Of a DNA stretch of 64,000 nucleotides, positions 13,754 to 25,805 are shown piece by piece. The stretch is taken from positions 713,401 through 777,400 of the forward strand of contig OX359198.1 of the NCBI GenBank assembly GCA_947172415.1, in the 5' to 3' direction. Both the position numbers and the translations under genes were made by a program. The notes beneath the pieces are model-generated. The model saw only the letters and a program-made list of their open reading frames with translations. It had not been told where the DNA came from and did no database searches. The stretch is from Chondrosia reniformis. Taxonomy: Eukaryota; Porifera; Demospongiae; Chondrillida; Chondrillidae. Each line of letters opens with the position of its first letter. The stretch's first letter is position 1.

Positions 13754-14917
13754 GAGTGCCCATGCATACAATAAATGCATAAAAAGCAAACCAAAAGTGG
13801 TTAAGGGGCACAGGCATATATAGGGTATATATACACTGAAGGAGTACATATATGCATATATAGGGTATATATACACTGGAGGAGTACATATATGCATATA
13901 TAGGGTATATATACACTGGAGGAGTACATATATGCATATATAGGGTATATATACACTGGAGGAGTACATATATGCATATATAGGGTATATATACACTGGA
14001 GGAGTACATATATGCATATATAGGGTATATATACACTGAAGGAGTACATATATGCATATATAGGGTATATATACACTGGAGGAGTACATATATGCATATA
14101 TAGGGTATATATACACTGGAGGAGTACATATATGCATATATAGGGTATATATACACTGGAGATACATATTGTACATGTATAGGGTATATTGGTTAGCTAG
14201 TCACTAAGTGTACTCACCACTTTGTTCCATCATAATGAGATACTTTTCTTGTTTATCCTTCACCAACGCTGACACATATATCTACATATGGATGGGTGGA
14301 TGGATGAGTGGCTGGGTGGACGGATGAGTGGCTGGGTGGATGGATGGATGGATGGGTGGGTGGATGGGTGGATGGGTGGGTGGATGGGTGGAGGGTGGAT
14401 GGATGAGTGGACAGATGGATGGGTGGATGGATGAGTGGACAGATGGATGGGTGGATGGATGAGTGGCTGGGTGGACGGATGAGTGGCTGGGTGGATGGAT
14501 GGATGGGTGGGTGGATGGGTGGATGGGTGGGTGGATGGGTGGAGGGTGGATGGATGAGTGGATGGGTGGATGGGTGGATGGGTGGATGGGTGGGTGGATG
14601 GGTGGATGGGTGGATGGATGGGTGGATGGGTGGATGGATGAGTGGAGGGTGGATGGATGAGTGGAGGGTGGATGGGTGGATGGATGGGTGGATGGGTGGA
14701 TGGATGGGTGGATGGATGAGTGGAGGGTGGATGGATGAGTGGATGGGTGGATGGGTGGATGGGTGGATGGATGGGTGGATGGGTGGATGGGTGGATGGAT
14801 GAGTGGAGGTGGATGGGTGGAAGGTGGATGGATGAGTGGATGGGTGGATGGGTGGATGGATGGGTGGATGGGTGGATGGATGAGTGGATGGGTGGATGGA
14901 TGCATGGGTGGATGGAT

Positions 14918-14956
<39 letters not shown>

Positions 14957-17900
14957 CACTCACTGGTAAAAGAAGGCTGGCTGCAAAGGGAAACAATATT
15001 CCTCCGAGGATGGCAGTCACATCAATCTTCACCAGAAGGGACTCAGATGGTAGAGGGGATATGAAGGTCTGAATTAGAGGCTCCGTTGTGTTATCCCCAA
15101 CCAGTACCTTGAACCAGGCATTGTTGATCATGCTAATCAGGTGGGAGCTAGGGAGAGAGATTGAAGTGACACTAGCACCTACATATATGACACATGTGGG
15201 CGTGGTCAGTGAGTTGCATTGGAGGCGGAGCTTACTTTGAGTTAACCTCAGTAGTGTTGAACAAGGAGAGAAGTGGAGTTACTACAGTATAGTGGAGATG
15301 TCTTTGGCTCACATTGTACCTGTAAGGAGCCAGGAGAGGGAGAGAGGAGAGTGGAAGAGAGGAGAGGAGAGGAGAATGGAGGGAGAGGGAGAGGGAGAAG
15401 GAGAGAGGAGAATGGAAGAGAGGGGAGGAGAGGAGAGTTGAGGGAGAGGAAAGTAGAAGAGAGGGGAGGAGAGGAGAGTTGAGGGAGAGGAAAGGGAGAG
15501 AGAGGGGGGAAGAGAGGGGAGGTGAGGGAGAGGAAAGGGAGAGAGAGGAAAGTAGAAGAGAGGGGAGGAGAGGAGAGTTGAGGGAGAGGAAAGGGAGAGA
15601 GAGGGGGGAAGAAATGAGAGAAACATGATAATCTGTTAGGACATTCAAAATACACAGACATTGTCGTATACAAACTCACTTGTGGAAGATGAATCCTCCA
15701 GTTGGTCTAACATTTGTGGTGTAATGCTTAGGTCCGTCCTGTATCTGTTTGAGAACATAGTCGTACAAGTCCTGATTAGTTGGGTTGAGGTAGTACAAAC
15801 TGCATAGTAAAACATATAGCATACAATAGCTGACTTTATACCTACATGCAGTAGAATAGGGCGGCCATGTTTTTCAGCCATCACTACTTAGAGATTACAA
15901 CTGTATTCTCTGATATTATGAATGCATAGACTAGCATGAACTAACCTAGATAATTCAAATAATTAATAATGATATCATGTCAATATTCACAGACTCTGGT
16001 ACATAGTATGTACTGGTAACCAAACATGTACCTCTTGTATTGTTGACTAATGGAGCGTGAGCTGGTGGCTGCCACATTGTCGTACTCTCTAATAATCTAT
16101 TGCCATGGATACACACAAATAAATATACTAAATGTTTTGGACAACTAATAGGTAGCTATTCACTTACACACACCCACACACATTCACTCTCTCACAGTCA
16201 CATTACCACACACATTCACTCCCTCACAGTCACATTAACACACATACACACACACACACCTCCTCCTCCCTCCTCCTTATCCTTAAGAGGGTGTAGGGCA
16301 GGAGAGGATGTAGGGCAGGAGAGGACGTAGGGCAGGAGAGGACGTAGGGCAGGAGAGGACGTAGGGCAGGAGAGGACGTAGGGCAGGAGAGGACGTAGGG
16401 CAGGAGAGGACGTAGGGCAGGAGAGGACGTAGGGCAGGAGAGGACGTAGGGCAGGAGAGGACGTAGGGCAGGAGAGGACGTAGGGCAGGAGAGGACGTAG
16501 GGCAGGAGAGGACGTAGGGCAGGAGAGGACGTAGGGCAGGAGAGGACGTAGGGCAGGAGAGGACGTAGGGCAGGAGAGGACGTAGGGCAGGAGAGGACGT
16601 AGGGCAGGAGAGGACGTAGGGCAGGAGAGGACGTAGGGCAGGAGAGGACGTAGGGCAGGAGAGGATGTAGGGCAGGAGAGGATGTAGGGCAGGAGAGGAT
16701 GTAGGGCAGGAGAGGATGTAGGGCAGGAGAGGATGTAGGGCAGGAGAGGATGTAGGGCAGGAGAGGATGTAGGGCAGGAGAGGATGTAGGGCAGGAGAGG
16801 ATGTAGGGCAGGAGAGGATGTAGGGCAGGAGAGGATGTAGGGCAGGAGAGGATGTAGGGCAGGAGAGGATGTAGGGCAGGAGAGGATGTAGGGCAGGAGA
16901 GGGTGTAGGGCAGGACACACACACACTTCACTTTCCTCTCTAAGCCATTCCTCTACTCACATCAACAAGTCTATTATCAATGTCTGCGCTGCTATTGAGT
17001 TGAGTGAAGAACGGTGCATACAGTGAAGTGTTGTAACTTTCATTTCTTTCCTAAGCATTCATACCAAATGGAAAGTGTTAATATCATGAGATGCAGTATC
17101 AATTCAGCATTCATACACTATAGAGTACATCTACGTATATATATACAAAAGTTATGCATACAAATCAGTATATTGTACACACACTATATGTGTACAATAG
17201 CTATGCCTATGTATTAGTACAATATCTAGCTAATTGCATGCAAAATGGAAATAAAACATACATACTGTACCTACCAACATCCTACATCGATTTATGTCTC
17301 TGTATTTGTCATTTATTACGAAACTTGTGGGAAATTCAAACTGTCCACCCTTGTTGTTATTTACAGCAAGTTCTAAAGGATTACAAAATCAAGGATAAGT
17401 ACAGTACATATATATATACACACAAGGGCCTACCAAGGAATCCTCTACTTGTGCCATTGTATGTCAGTTCTCCTAAATCAGTTCCAGCCTCACTAAGTAG
17501 AAGAGGGAAGCAACAATAAATACTATGGTGATAGTGGTTACCATGGTGACAGTTGGCTATGACATACGTAGGTGATCTTACTTGACAAGGTAGTAAAATG
17601 GTAGACTGTACAAAGTCATCTGATGACAAGAGCGTGAATCTTCGAGAAACATTTCAAGTTCTTTTTGATATTTCTTTGAAAAAGAAATGTTGAATGTTTT
17701 AATTAATTGTTCAATCTCCTCTACAGTAAATCCAGCATATGGTATGAGATTGACGGTTGGATCCACGCATTCAACCGGATGTTTAGATGAGTCAATGGTA
17801 CATGGGACATTCAAAGTCAAGGCTGCATGAAACGGAAAGTTGTTAACTTGTAACAAACAAAGATCTCTTTGAATTGTACATAAATAAAAGGTGAAGTTAA

Positions 17901-20076
17901 TATACTCAACAATAAATAAATGAATTAAAACTGAAACTCTGTGTTCACAGAATAATAAACTCATGGCTATTCAGACAAAACTACTTAATAATCACGTAAG
18001 TAGCTACCATAGACCTGCCAATGTACTGTATATAGCTGAAATTGAATAATATATTATATACCGCAAAACTCTATTAAGGCCATTATAGAGATGATAGTGA
18101 AAATGTATTTTATGAATGAAACATATTTTCAATCCTCCACGTACCTAGTTTCAACTCCAAACCACACAACAAGTACAAATGATATATATGATATACAATA
18201 GTACCACATTGTAGCTCAAATCTGCTTTATCTGAACAAACAATTATGATACAATTTAATCTGTCATGTATCTAAGTTAGAATATATGTATGTAGCTTTGC
18301 TCCCTCCCTTTCTCTCTCATTGGCCCCTCCCCCTCTCTCTCATTGACCCCTCCCCCTCTCTCTCTTTGACCTCTCCCATCTCTCTCATTGGCCCCTCCCC
18401 CTCTCTCTCATTGACCCCTCCCATCTCTCTCATTGGCCCCTCCCCCTCTCTCTCATTGACCCCTCCCATCTCTCTCATTGGCCCCTCCCCCTTGACCCCT
18501 CCCATCTCTCTCATTGGCCCCTCCCCCTTGACCCCTCCCATCTCTCTCATTGGCCCCTCCCCCTTGACCCCTCCCATCTCTCTCCTTTCTCTCCTGCACC
18601 TCTCCAACCTAACTCCTTGACTGTCCACTCTTTATTTTATTATTGGTATGCCTAATCAGAGAACTTCAAAGATCCTTCTATGATAAAGTTCCTACAAAGC
18701 TAGTCTTCAAGCTAAGAATTTGGTGTGACACTCTGACTAGTTGCATTGCTATTCAGCAGTGAGAAAGTGAGCTGTACCTTGTGGAAAAGGTAGGCTACCA
18801 CTTCCTGGAATCTTGACATCGTTGGCAACCAGAATTGCATTGGTGATGACTTGCATCAGTCCAGCCACAGCTAGGATGACTGCTGGAGCAATGATCTGGC
18901 ACAGAGAGGTAGCCCAGGCACGATACTGAAGTGTGATGTCCTTGAGAAACTAAATAATGAAAGAACTAGATTAAGGACAGAAAACACAAATACACAAGTC
19001 TAGACTTGAAGTTCTATGTATACTATATAACTTGAAGTTCTATGTGGACTATATAACTTGAAAGTCTATGTGGACTATATAACTTGAAGGTCTATGTGGA
19101 CTATATGACTTGAAGGTCTATGTGGACTATATAACTTGAAAGTCTATGTGGACTATATGACTTGAAGGTCTATGTGGACTATATGACTTGAAGGTCTATG
19201 TGGACTATATAACTTGAAGGTCTATGTGGACTATATGACTTGAAGGTCTATGTGGACTATATGACTTGAAGGTCTATGTGGACTATATGACTTGAAGGTC
19301 TATGTGGACTATATGACTTGAAGGTCTATGTGGACTATATAACTTGAAGGTCTATGTGGACTATATGACTTGAAGGTCTATGTGGACTATATGACTTGAA
19401 GGTCTATGTGGACTATATAACTTGAAGGTCTATGTGGACTATATGACTTGAAGGTCTATGTGGACTATATGACTTGAAGGTCTATGTGGACTATATGACT
19501 TGAAGTTCTATGTGGACTATATGACTTGAAGGTCTATGTGGACTATATAACTTGAAGGTCTATGTGGACTATATGACTTGAAGGTCTATGTGGACTATAT
19601 GACTTGAAGGTCTATGTGGACTATATGACTTGAAGGTCTATGTGGACTATATAACTTGAAGGTCTATGTGGACTATATAACTTGAAGGTCTATGTAGACT
19701 ATATAACTTGAAGGTCTATGTGGACTATATGACTTGAAGGTCTATGTGGACTATATGACTTGAAGGTCTATGTGGACTATATAACTTGAAGGTCTATGTG
19801 GACTATATAACTTGAAGGTCTATGTAGACTATATAACTTGAAGGTCTATGTGGACTATATGACTTGAAGTTCTATGTAGACTATATGACTTACCAGTGCG
19901 CGACACTGACGCCAGAACGTCACTTTCCGAACAAATCTCTCGTCTCTCCTTCTAGGCATTTTCTTTGTAGTGAAATCCGGTATGTTTGGCTGATCAAGTC
20001 CGATGGGCGTCTCCGTTGAGTTAACAACACTGTGGATCGGAGTCACCTTTCCATCCGCCAGACTATTCGAGGCCAT
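6368..20076 (-). CDS. Half-size ABCA-family ABC transporter, 28 exons
   Basis: Predicted membrane ATPase of subfamily A, the group that mostly moves lipids; substrate unknown. Exons: 20076-19894, 18949-18778, 17822-17582, 17492-17420, 17050-16961, 16096-16032, 15799-15680, 15319-15236, 15147-14964, 14281-14218, 13645-13527, 13053-12965, 12819-12741, 11761-11697, 11628-11530, 11273-11173, 10982-10839, 10650-10586, 9934-9838, 9301-9207, 9147-9073, 8946-8869, 8608-8476, 8407-8346, 7628-7466, 7100-7041, 6701-6576, 6501-6368. All join in phase with GT-AG ends, giving about 1019 residues. A basic cytosolic N-terminus precedes one membrane segment (~76-98), a large lumenal loop with N-glycosylation sites, then about five membrane segments. 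The single nucleotide-binding domain (~680-950) has Walker A GPNGAGKTT (~708), Q-loop CPQFD, FYARLKG, signature [10 protein letters not shown] (~808), Walker B ILILDEP (~832) and H-loop [10 protein letters not shown], and ends TTLEDVFLAI. Animal ABCA proteins usually have two such halves. The GTGT donor of exon 4 and the terminal exon are the least certain parts. Confidence 0.9.
6768..7016 (+). repeat. 23-bp minisatellite, ABCA intron 26
   Basis: About ten copies of GGATGGGTGTGGCATGAGGAG with small length variants, between exons ending at 7041 and starting at 6701. Confidence 0.95.
7629..8288 (+). repeat. ~52-bp minisatellite, ABCA intron 24
   Basis: About twelve purine-rich copies built on AAAGAGGAAGGGATAGGGAG plus GGGCAGGAAGTGAAGGTACA. 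The array touches the acceptor of exon 25 at 7628. Open frames on the minus strand (to 241 codons) are artefacts of the repeat. Confidence 0.95.
8606..8776 (+). repeat. 34-bp minisatellite, ABCA intron 22
   Basis: Five copies of TTGACCTGAGAGAGAGTTAG followed by TACGTGTGTGTAAG. The first unit includes the splice acceptor and first bases of exon 23 (8608), so the repeat appears to have been seeded by the exon boundary. Confidence 0.9.
9303..9662 (+). repeat. GA/GGGGA-rich array, ABCA intron 19
   Basis: Purine-only array of variants of GGAGTGGAGGAGAGGGGA, starting directly beside the acceptor of the Walker A exon (9301). On the transcribed strand it is an uninterrupted pyrimidine tract of about 360 bases. 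Confidence 0.95.
9732..9832 (+). repeat. 28-bp minisatellite, ABCA intron 19
   Basis: Three and a half copies of ACGGGATGGTATACTATGGA plus GATGATAT, ending at the donor of exon 19 (9838). Confidence 0.9.
10080..10240 (+). repeat. Isolated diverged satellite monomer in ABCA intron 18
   Basis: A single diverged copy of the 170-bp satellite lies here alone, recognisable from AGAATTTAATGGACATT, ATGAAGCTATAACTTGGTA, CATTCACTGAC and ATCTCAACCACACATTAAC in the same order as in the array at 1-4415. Confidence 0.7.
10262..10520 (+). repeat. 21-bp AT-rich minisatellite, ABCA intron 18
   Basis: About twelve copies of GTGGTATATATAATACATA plus TA. Because 21 is a multiple of three, it gives long false open frames on both strands. 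Confidence 0.95.
12190..12605 (+). repeat. TACGTATG-based array, ABCA intron 13
   Basis: Irregular array of ACGTATGTATACGTATGTAGG-like units, nearly self-complementary, so it could fold into cruciforms. It gives spurious frames on both strands. Confidence 0.95.
13180..13262 (+). repeat. 3' part of hammerhead-type interspersed repeat
   Basis: Matches the 3' end of the interspersed repeat at 24953-25223 and 25565-25805: CAGGTTTAGTTCCCCTATAG, ACAGAATAGGCATAGCATGT and TTAGATTTTTCAT. The hammerhead part is absent. It lies in an ABCA intron. Confidence 0.8.
13700..13753 (+). repeat. (TTA)n microsatellite
   Basis: About seventeen ATT triplets in ABCA intron 10. Confidence 0.95.
13812..14166 (+). 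repeat. 40-bp minisatellite, ABCA intron 10
   Basis: Nine nearly identical copies of TATATAGGGTATATATACAC plus TGGAGGAGTACATATATGCA; occasional GAA for GGA is the main variant. Confidence 0.95.
14285..14957 (+). repeat. GGAT/GGGT array plus (GA)n, ABCA intron 9
   Basis: About 635 bp of GATGGATGGGTG-type units followed by a (GA)n tract of about 35 bp, reaching almost to the donor of exon 9 (14964). Confidence 0.95.
15335..15612 (+). repeat. GA-rich array, ABCA intron 7
   Basis: Purine-only array of GGAGAGGAGAGTTGAGGGAG-type units; intron 7 lies between exons 15799-15680 and 15319-15236. Confidence 0.95.
16290..16915 (+). repeat. 17-bp minisatellite, ABCA intron 5
   Basis: About 37 copies of AGGAGAGGACGTAGGGC. 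Copies between about 16320 and 16660 carry GACG, those between about 16665 and 16900 carry GATG: two internally homogeneous blocks. CA-rich tracts flank the array. Confidence 0.95.
18295..18605 (+). repeat. Pyrimidine-rich minisatellite, ABCA intron 2
   Basis: Units of TCTCTCATTGGCCCCTCCCC alternating with TTGACCCCTCCCA, in a polypyrimidine context. Confidence 0.95.
19000..19893 (+). repeat. 26-bp minisatellite, ABCA intron 1
   Basis: About 34 copies of ACTTGAAGGTCTATGTGGAC plus TATATG. The last unit runs into the donor of exon 1 (19894), where the ACTTAC of the splice donor is part of the repeat-like sequence. Confidence 0.95.
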
Positions 20077-20231
20077 TATGACGTGAGATTTAGTTTCGAT
20101 AATAGCGAGCTACCTTGTCACACTGTACATACACTGCAAGCAAAGTGCTCGTGATGATTTTGGCAAGTTGTGCAATTATACAATCATGTGATCGCAGGGA
20201 ATCTAGTTTAGTCAAATTTCAACTGTATTAA
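20077..20231. promoter_or_regulatory. Divergent promoter ABCA / NUDT16
   Basis: The 155 bp between the two start codons must hold both 5' leaders and promoters. It contains TGACGTGA at 20079, close to a cAMP-response-element half site, and an ATCATGTGATC palindrome around 20184. No TATA box at a convincing distance is seen. Function is inferred from position only. Confidence 0.55.
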
Positions 20232-21610
<1,379 letters not shown>

Positions 21611-22232
21611 TGTCTCACTCAAACTCAGATGTATATAATAATATTAGTGTAGTGCTGATTATTAATTATCACATAATTCAGTTCATGTATATACTGTGTG
21701 TGGTACATGGATGTCATTAAAGACCCGTCCAGTTCTTCAAGATGATCATGCATGATTTACATCTTAACTGACTGCAAGATGTATGTATGTATTAGAAACT
21801 GCTGATGGGAATTATATTTAGAAATTGTATGTTACGAAACTCTCCTAGATCAGCAATACAAATAAAATAGCAACCATCTTATTAATAATACTCTTTTATG
21901 GTCATTCTTCCCATTAACCCAAGTTAGTATCGACTTTGGCTTTATTTCTATTCCTTCCTATGATTGTTAGTGTATTTGAAAATATTGAGGTCTACTGTAT
22001 ACTGTATATATGTTAAGATGATGATCTATGTAGACAAAATGGTATACATGGTGTCTTGAAACAAATCTTTAAAGTTATGGACTTTAAGTAATTTATATAT
22101 CAACCATTAATCATTCAAATTATCCACCCACCCGCTCATCCATTCATCCACCCATCCATTCATCCATTTACTCTTAAAGTACCCATTCATGCATCTGCCT
22201 GAACCGTCCCACCCCCTCCCCCTCCCCCTCAG

Positions 22233-22445
22233 GTATTTGGTATCGTTCGAGTTCCCTTATATACTCTTCCAAATGGTCTGGGATTGCCAGCATTTTTGAA
22301 GAACCAATTCATTGGCAATTCAAAATCCCAATTACTATGGTTACTGGAGGCTAGAAACCTATTAAGCAAGGATGAAATTAAGCAAGCTTTAGAATTAGGA
22401 AATAAAATCTCCACTCTAGTCACTGCAGAAGAAATTGACTATTAA
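22233..22445 (+). CDS. NUDT16: Second copy of NUDT16 last exon (4b)
   Basis: Nearly identical to the exon at 21389-21610, with an intact polypyrimidine tract and CAG acceptor, and the same entry phase. The frame is open for 70 codons but the end differs: ...TAEEIDY instead of ...TAEETRSYRM. The preceding intron piece (about 22090-22230) is copied too, so this is a local tandem duplication. It could serve as an alternative terminal exon. AATAAA follows at 22613. Whether it is used cannot be told from sequence. Confidence 0.65.
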   Translation, partial: VFGIVRVPLYTLPNGLGLPAFLKNQFIGNSKSQLLWLLEARNLLSKDEIKQALELGNKISTLVTAEEIDY

Positions 22446-23198
22446 AGGGAGACAAATCTGCTAGAAAATTTAACTGTTTAATAATTTGAATTATATAGAG
22501 CTCTATTGGTACATATATATTTTGTTATCATTCAGTTGCATATACGTATATATATTGTGTATTCATTAATTGGATATGTATGATCCATGAATAGTGTATG
22601 CAGATAAACTGCAATAAAAATGCCTACAGCTGTTAAACTATATTAAAGTGAATAACATTCAAACCTAAAGTTATAGAAGTAGCGCAATATATAGGGATGG
22701 CAGTGCTTGCAACAGTGACTATAGCACATCTGAGAAAAGTAACGAAACGAAACAATTAATTATCATGTAATAAGGCTAAACATTCAAATGGCATACTGAA
22801 ATTTAAGTGACTTAACTTACAGTACACATCACTTCTGTATTTGCAAACATGCTGAAGTAGTATATATTCAGTGTACATTTGGCTCAATATGGACATACAT
22901 ATAATATAGTCATTAGTATTGCAAGTACGTGTAGTTACAGAATATATGTATGTATTAATTATAACCTCTAATGACTTGATCCATATATACGTATATGAAT
23001 AAATACAATGTAATAATTTTATACATATAGGGATTATACCATAGGCCAGGGTAACTCATAATACACACAAACTAGAGATTTTAAATGATATAATGTAGTG
23101 CATTCAGGTATAATACTGTCACTATGTACTGTATATATATACACATCAAATATTAATGTTTTAAAAGTTAAACTTTATTGATTTTGACTTCAGTCCAT
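22446..23198. other. AT-rich spacer, no gene seen
   Basis: AT-rich DNA between the duplicated NUDT16 exon and the 3' end of the minus-strand seven-membrane-segment gene. The same stretch recurs at 37862-38641. An AATAAA on the minus strand (23179-23174) is a likely polyadenylation signal for the gene ending at 23199. Confidence 0.6.
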
Positions 23199-24732
23199 TT
23201 ATGCTTGCAAAATGTCACTGTCCATTTCAATTTGCATTTCTGAATTTTGATTCTGAAGTGTGTCTTTAATGACACCTTTACCAAAATATCCAAGTAGAGC
23301 CACACACAGTGACGATATTCCAAACTGAATCAATTTATTGCTATCAAACAGTTGAGATATTTTATCATAAAAAGACAGCATTACTAACATACTATAGACA
23401 AATCCTGCAACGATGATAATTACTGCAAGAGAAATGTGGATTTGAGCATGGTTCTTACAAGTGCAGCAATTCTTGGGATGTCTCAGCATTAGATAAATCT
23501 CATAAAGGATGACGACAACTACTGCTATAATTAGAAAATAGCAACCTAATGATATGATAGTTTTTATTGGAGAATAAAAAAAGTAAATTACAATATAAGC
23601 AGCCATCCTTCCAAATGCCTGTATTGCATAGATTGGTCCTGCCCATCCAAGTGCTATGGCATGATGTCTGAATAAAGTCTTAAATCTTGAGGAACTTGTG
23701 GATAGATGCTGTGGTTGCTTAGTTACTTTGCTATAGATAAATGGGTATTGACATAATTGGATAACTAATTGAATGAGATTCAGCATTAAACTGAACACAT
23801 AATCAGGTAGAAAATATTCTGGATGGTACTCCGCATGTGTGCCGATAAGATGGATCATGCTCACGTCAATAAAAGTGAAGTATCCCATCAATGGTAAATA
23901 TGTAAACCATCCAAACATTTTCAGCTTTGTTAATCGTCTGTTTGGTGCAGAAGTACATCTTATGCAGTATTTGTTGAGTGCTTTCATTGGTAGAATGCTG
24001 GTAAGAATTAACGCACCAATATTAACTGCATTGACAAGAAGTATGCATGACCATTTAGAAGGCGAATATTTTTCATATATCATGTCATTCCATGCGTAGA
24101 CTTTAATGTTCTTTAGAATAGGTTCTAATGGTTTTCCATTGTACCATAAGGGTCTGTATTGGAAATATATTCCTTCTTTCCATAATTTATTCTGAGGCTA
24201 AAAATGAAACAGAGGTTAATATATATATATTATATGTAAAGCAATGTGACTGTATATTTAATTGCTGACTTACTTCAAGATTAGCTATATATCTGCTGAG
24301 TATATTTTGATTGCAGAGTGTAGGAACATTAACACAAAATGAAATGGGTAGATAATGTTCATTTCTAAGTGGATGAAAAATTAAGGGAGACATCAGAATC
24401 CAATAAAAGTTTCTATACCAAACGTAAGCGTGACATTCTTCACTATTCCACTGACAACATGTGTTTCTTAAGTTTGTTGATTCCAATGTAGTCTCATTTG
24501 TTGCATTGATCATTCGAAAGTAAAAAACATTTATATCATGTAGATTTCGAGGTAGTTGATCAATTGGCAATGGCTTTCCAAAGAAATTATAAAAACCGTA
24601 GTCACTATTTTTATTTCTAAAAACTTGAATCAACTCTTCAAAACTCTCCACACACTCCTTCTTTTTGTCTACCTCTCCACTTGTGAATCCCATCTGGAGC
24701 AGGATCATTATCAGCCAAAGTGAACTAATCAT
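23199..24732 (-). CDS. Seven-membrane-segment receptor-like protein, copy A (intact)
   Basis: Two exons, 24732-24274 and 24197-23199, phase 0, 485 residues; family not recognised. The start gives a signal peptide (LWLIMILLQMGFTSG), then an ectodomain of about 150 residues with spaced cysteines (KKEC, NTCCQW, SEEC, SFC, TLC) and glycosylation sites NATNET. Exon 2 holds about seven hydrophobic segments. Loops after segments 1, 3 and 5 are basic (RHPKNCCTCKNH after segment 5), those after 2, 4 and 6 are not, which fits outside N-terminus and inside C-terminus, as in seven-helix receptors. Motifs shared by all copies: HAIALGWAGPIY, YLMLRHPKNCC and CVALLGYFGKG. It lies head-to-head with copy B. 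A diverged paralogue of copies B, C and E; nearest relative is copy D. Confidence 0.8.
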
Positions 24733-24952
24733 TATTCCCTTGCAGAAAGTACGTAAATAAACAACCTATCTACAGTTCAAATATTGTGAAATCTTTATTC
24801 TGCACACTTTATACTTCTCTTTATAGTTGCTAACTTATTAATGATATTCATTAATGTATATAATAAGGTTTAGCACATGTATGCGTACACTTTAAAAACA
24901 AATCATAAATTGGATTCAACTCTGATTGTTATAGAAACTAAATTCATGCATG

Positions 24953-25223
24953 AAAAATCTAAGATACCATTTTCCTACATGCTATATGCCTATTCTGTAA
25001 AAAGAGCCTACAGGGGAACTAAACCTAAAGAGAGCTTTAGATGAAGATACAGTAGTCTTTTCTTCCTTCTTTTCCCTTCTTTCATCTTCTTCTCCACTGG
25101 GTCATCCCTTCTTTCATCTTCTTCTCCACTGGGTCAGACAGCCGTTTCTGGGAATTCCACCCTTCATCAGTGATCCTGGGAGTCTTTGTCTTTTTCTTTA
25201 TCTTGATCTTCTGTGAATCCTTG
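24953..25223 (-). mobile_element. Hammerhead-bearing repeat with 5-bp target duplication
   Basis: A 271-bp insertion bounded by GCATG on both sides (24948-24952 and 25224-25228). The duplicated segment at about 40030-40050 has the uninterrupted sequence ATTCATGCATGCACACT, an empty site. On the minus strand the element starts CAAGGATTCACAGAAG and ends AGATTTTT. It contains a hammerhead-like core at 25170-25137 (-): CTGATGA, a GGG/CCC stem, GAAAC, an ACGG/CTGT stem, then GTC followed by TGACCCAG. Such motifs are known from Penelope-like elements and retrozymes. No protein is encoded. Confidence 0.75.
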
Positions 25224-25564
25224 GCATGCACACTGTACTACTACTAAAAATATATATATGTAGGGTGTAAAAACAATGAAAGTATATAATAACTATCATG
25301 CATATCTCGTGCATTGTAGTTTCACTCCAAAACTTAAATAACAAAACAGTAAATTAACTATGTTTCATTTACAGTGAATACGTAATTGCTATACATATAC
25401 GTATATATAGTTAATATTAATGCATGTACGAATATTATTTTTATAAGATCCACACACTTGTATATATGTATATACCTACAGAGCATGCAAATGAATGATA
25501 CACAGTCTGTATATGATTTTGTGAACTTCCTACTTCCTATATGTATTCAGTTACTGTACATGTA

Positions 25565-25805
25565 CAGGATTCACAGAAGATCAAGATAAAGAAAAAGACA
25601 AAGACTCCCAGGATCACTGATGAAAGGTGGAATTCCCATAAACAGTTGTCTGACCCAGTGGAAAAGAAGATGAAAGAAGATGAAAGAAAGAAAAGACTCC
25701 TGTATCTTTATCCAAAGCTCTCTTCAGGTTTAGTTCCACTATTGGCTTTTTACAGAATAGGGGCATAGCATGTAGGAAAATTAATATTGTCATGGATTTT
25801 TCATA
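25565..25805 (+). mobile_element. Second copy of hammerhead-bearing repeat
   Basis: Same element as 24953-25223 in opposite orientation, starting AGGATTCACAGAAGATCAAG and ending near GGATTTTTCAT. The core has CTGATGA (25617-25623) but TAAAC in place of GAAAC, so the ribozyme would be dead. A 75-codon open frame through it is probably incidental. Confidence 0.7.

Noticed and set aside
14253-15131. 292-codon His/Pro/Ser-rich frame
   Set aside because: Mostly a translated GGAT-type minisatellite; only the pieces at 15147-14964 and 14281-14218 are ABCA exons.
16290-16915. CRISPR-like regular repeat arrays
   Set aside because: The units are contiguous without unique spacers, and the genome is eukaryotic; these are minisatellites.
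16216-16931. Three overlapping repetitive frames of over 210 codons
   Set aside because: All three frames are open because the 17-bp unit contains no stop in any frame; no gene evidence.
25541-25768. 75-codon basic frame (KIKKKTKTPRITDERW...)
   Set aside because: It lies across an interspersed repeat whose other copies do not keep the frame open; not evidence of a gene.
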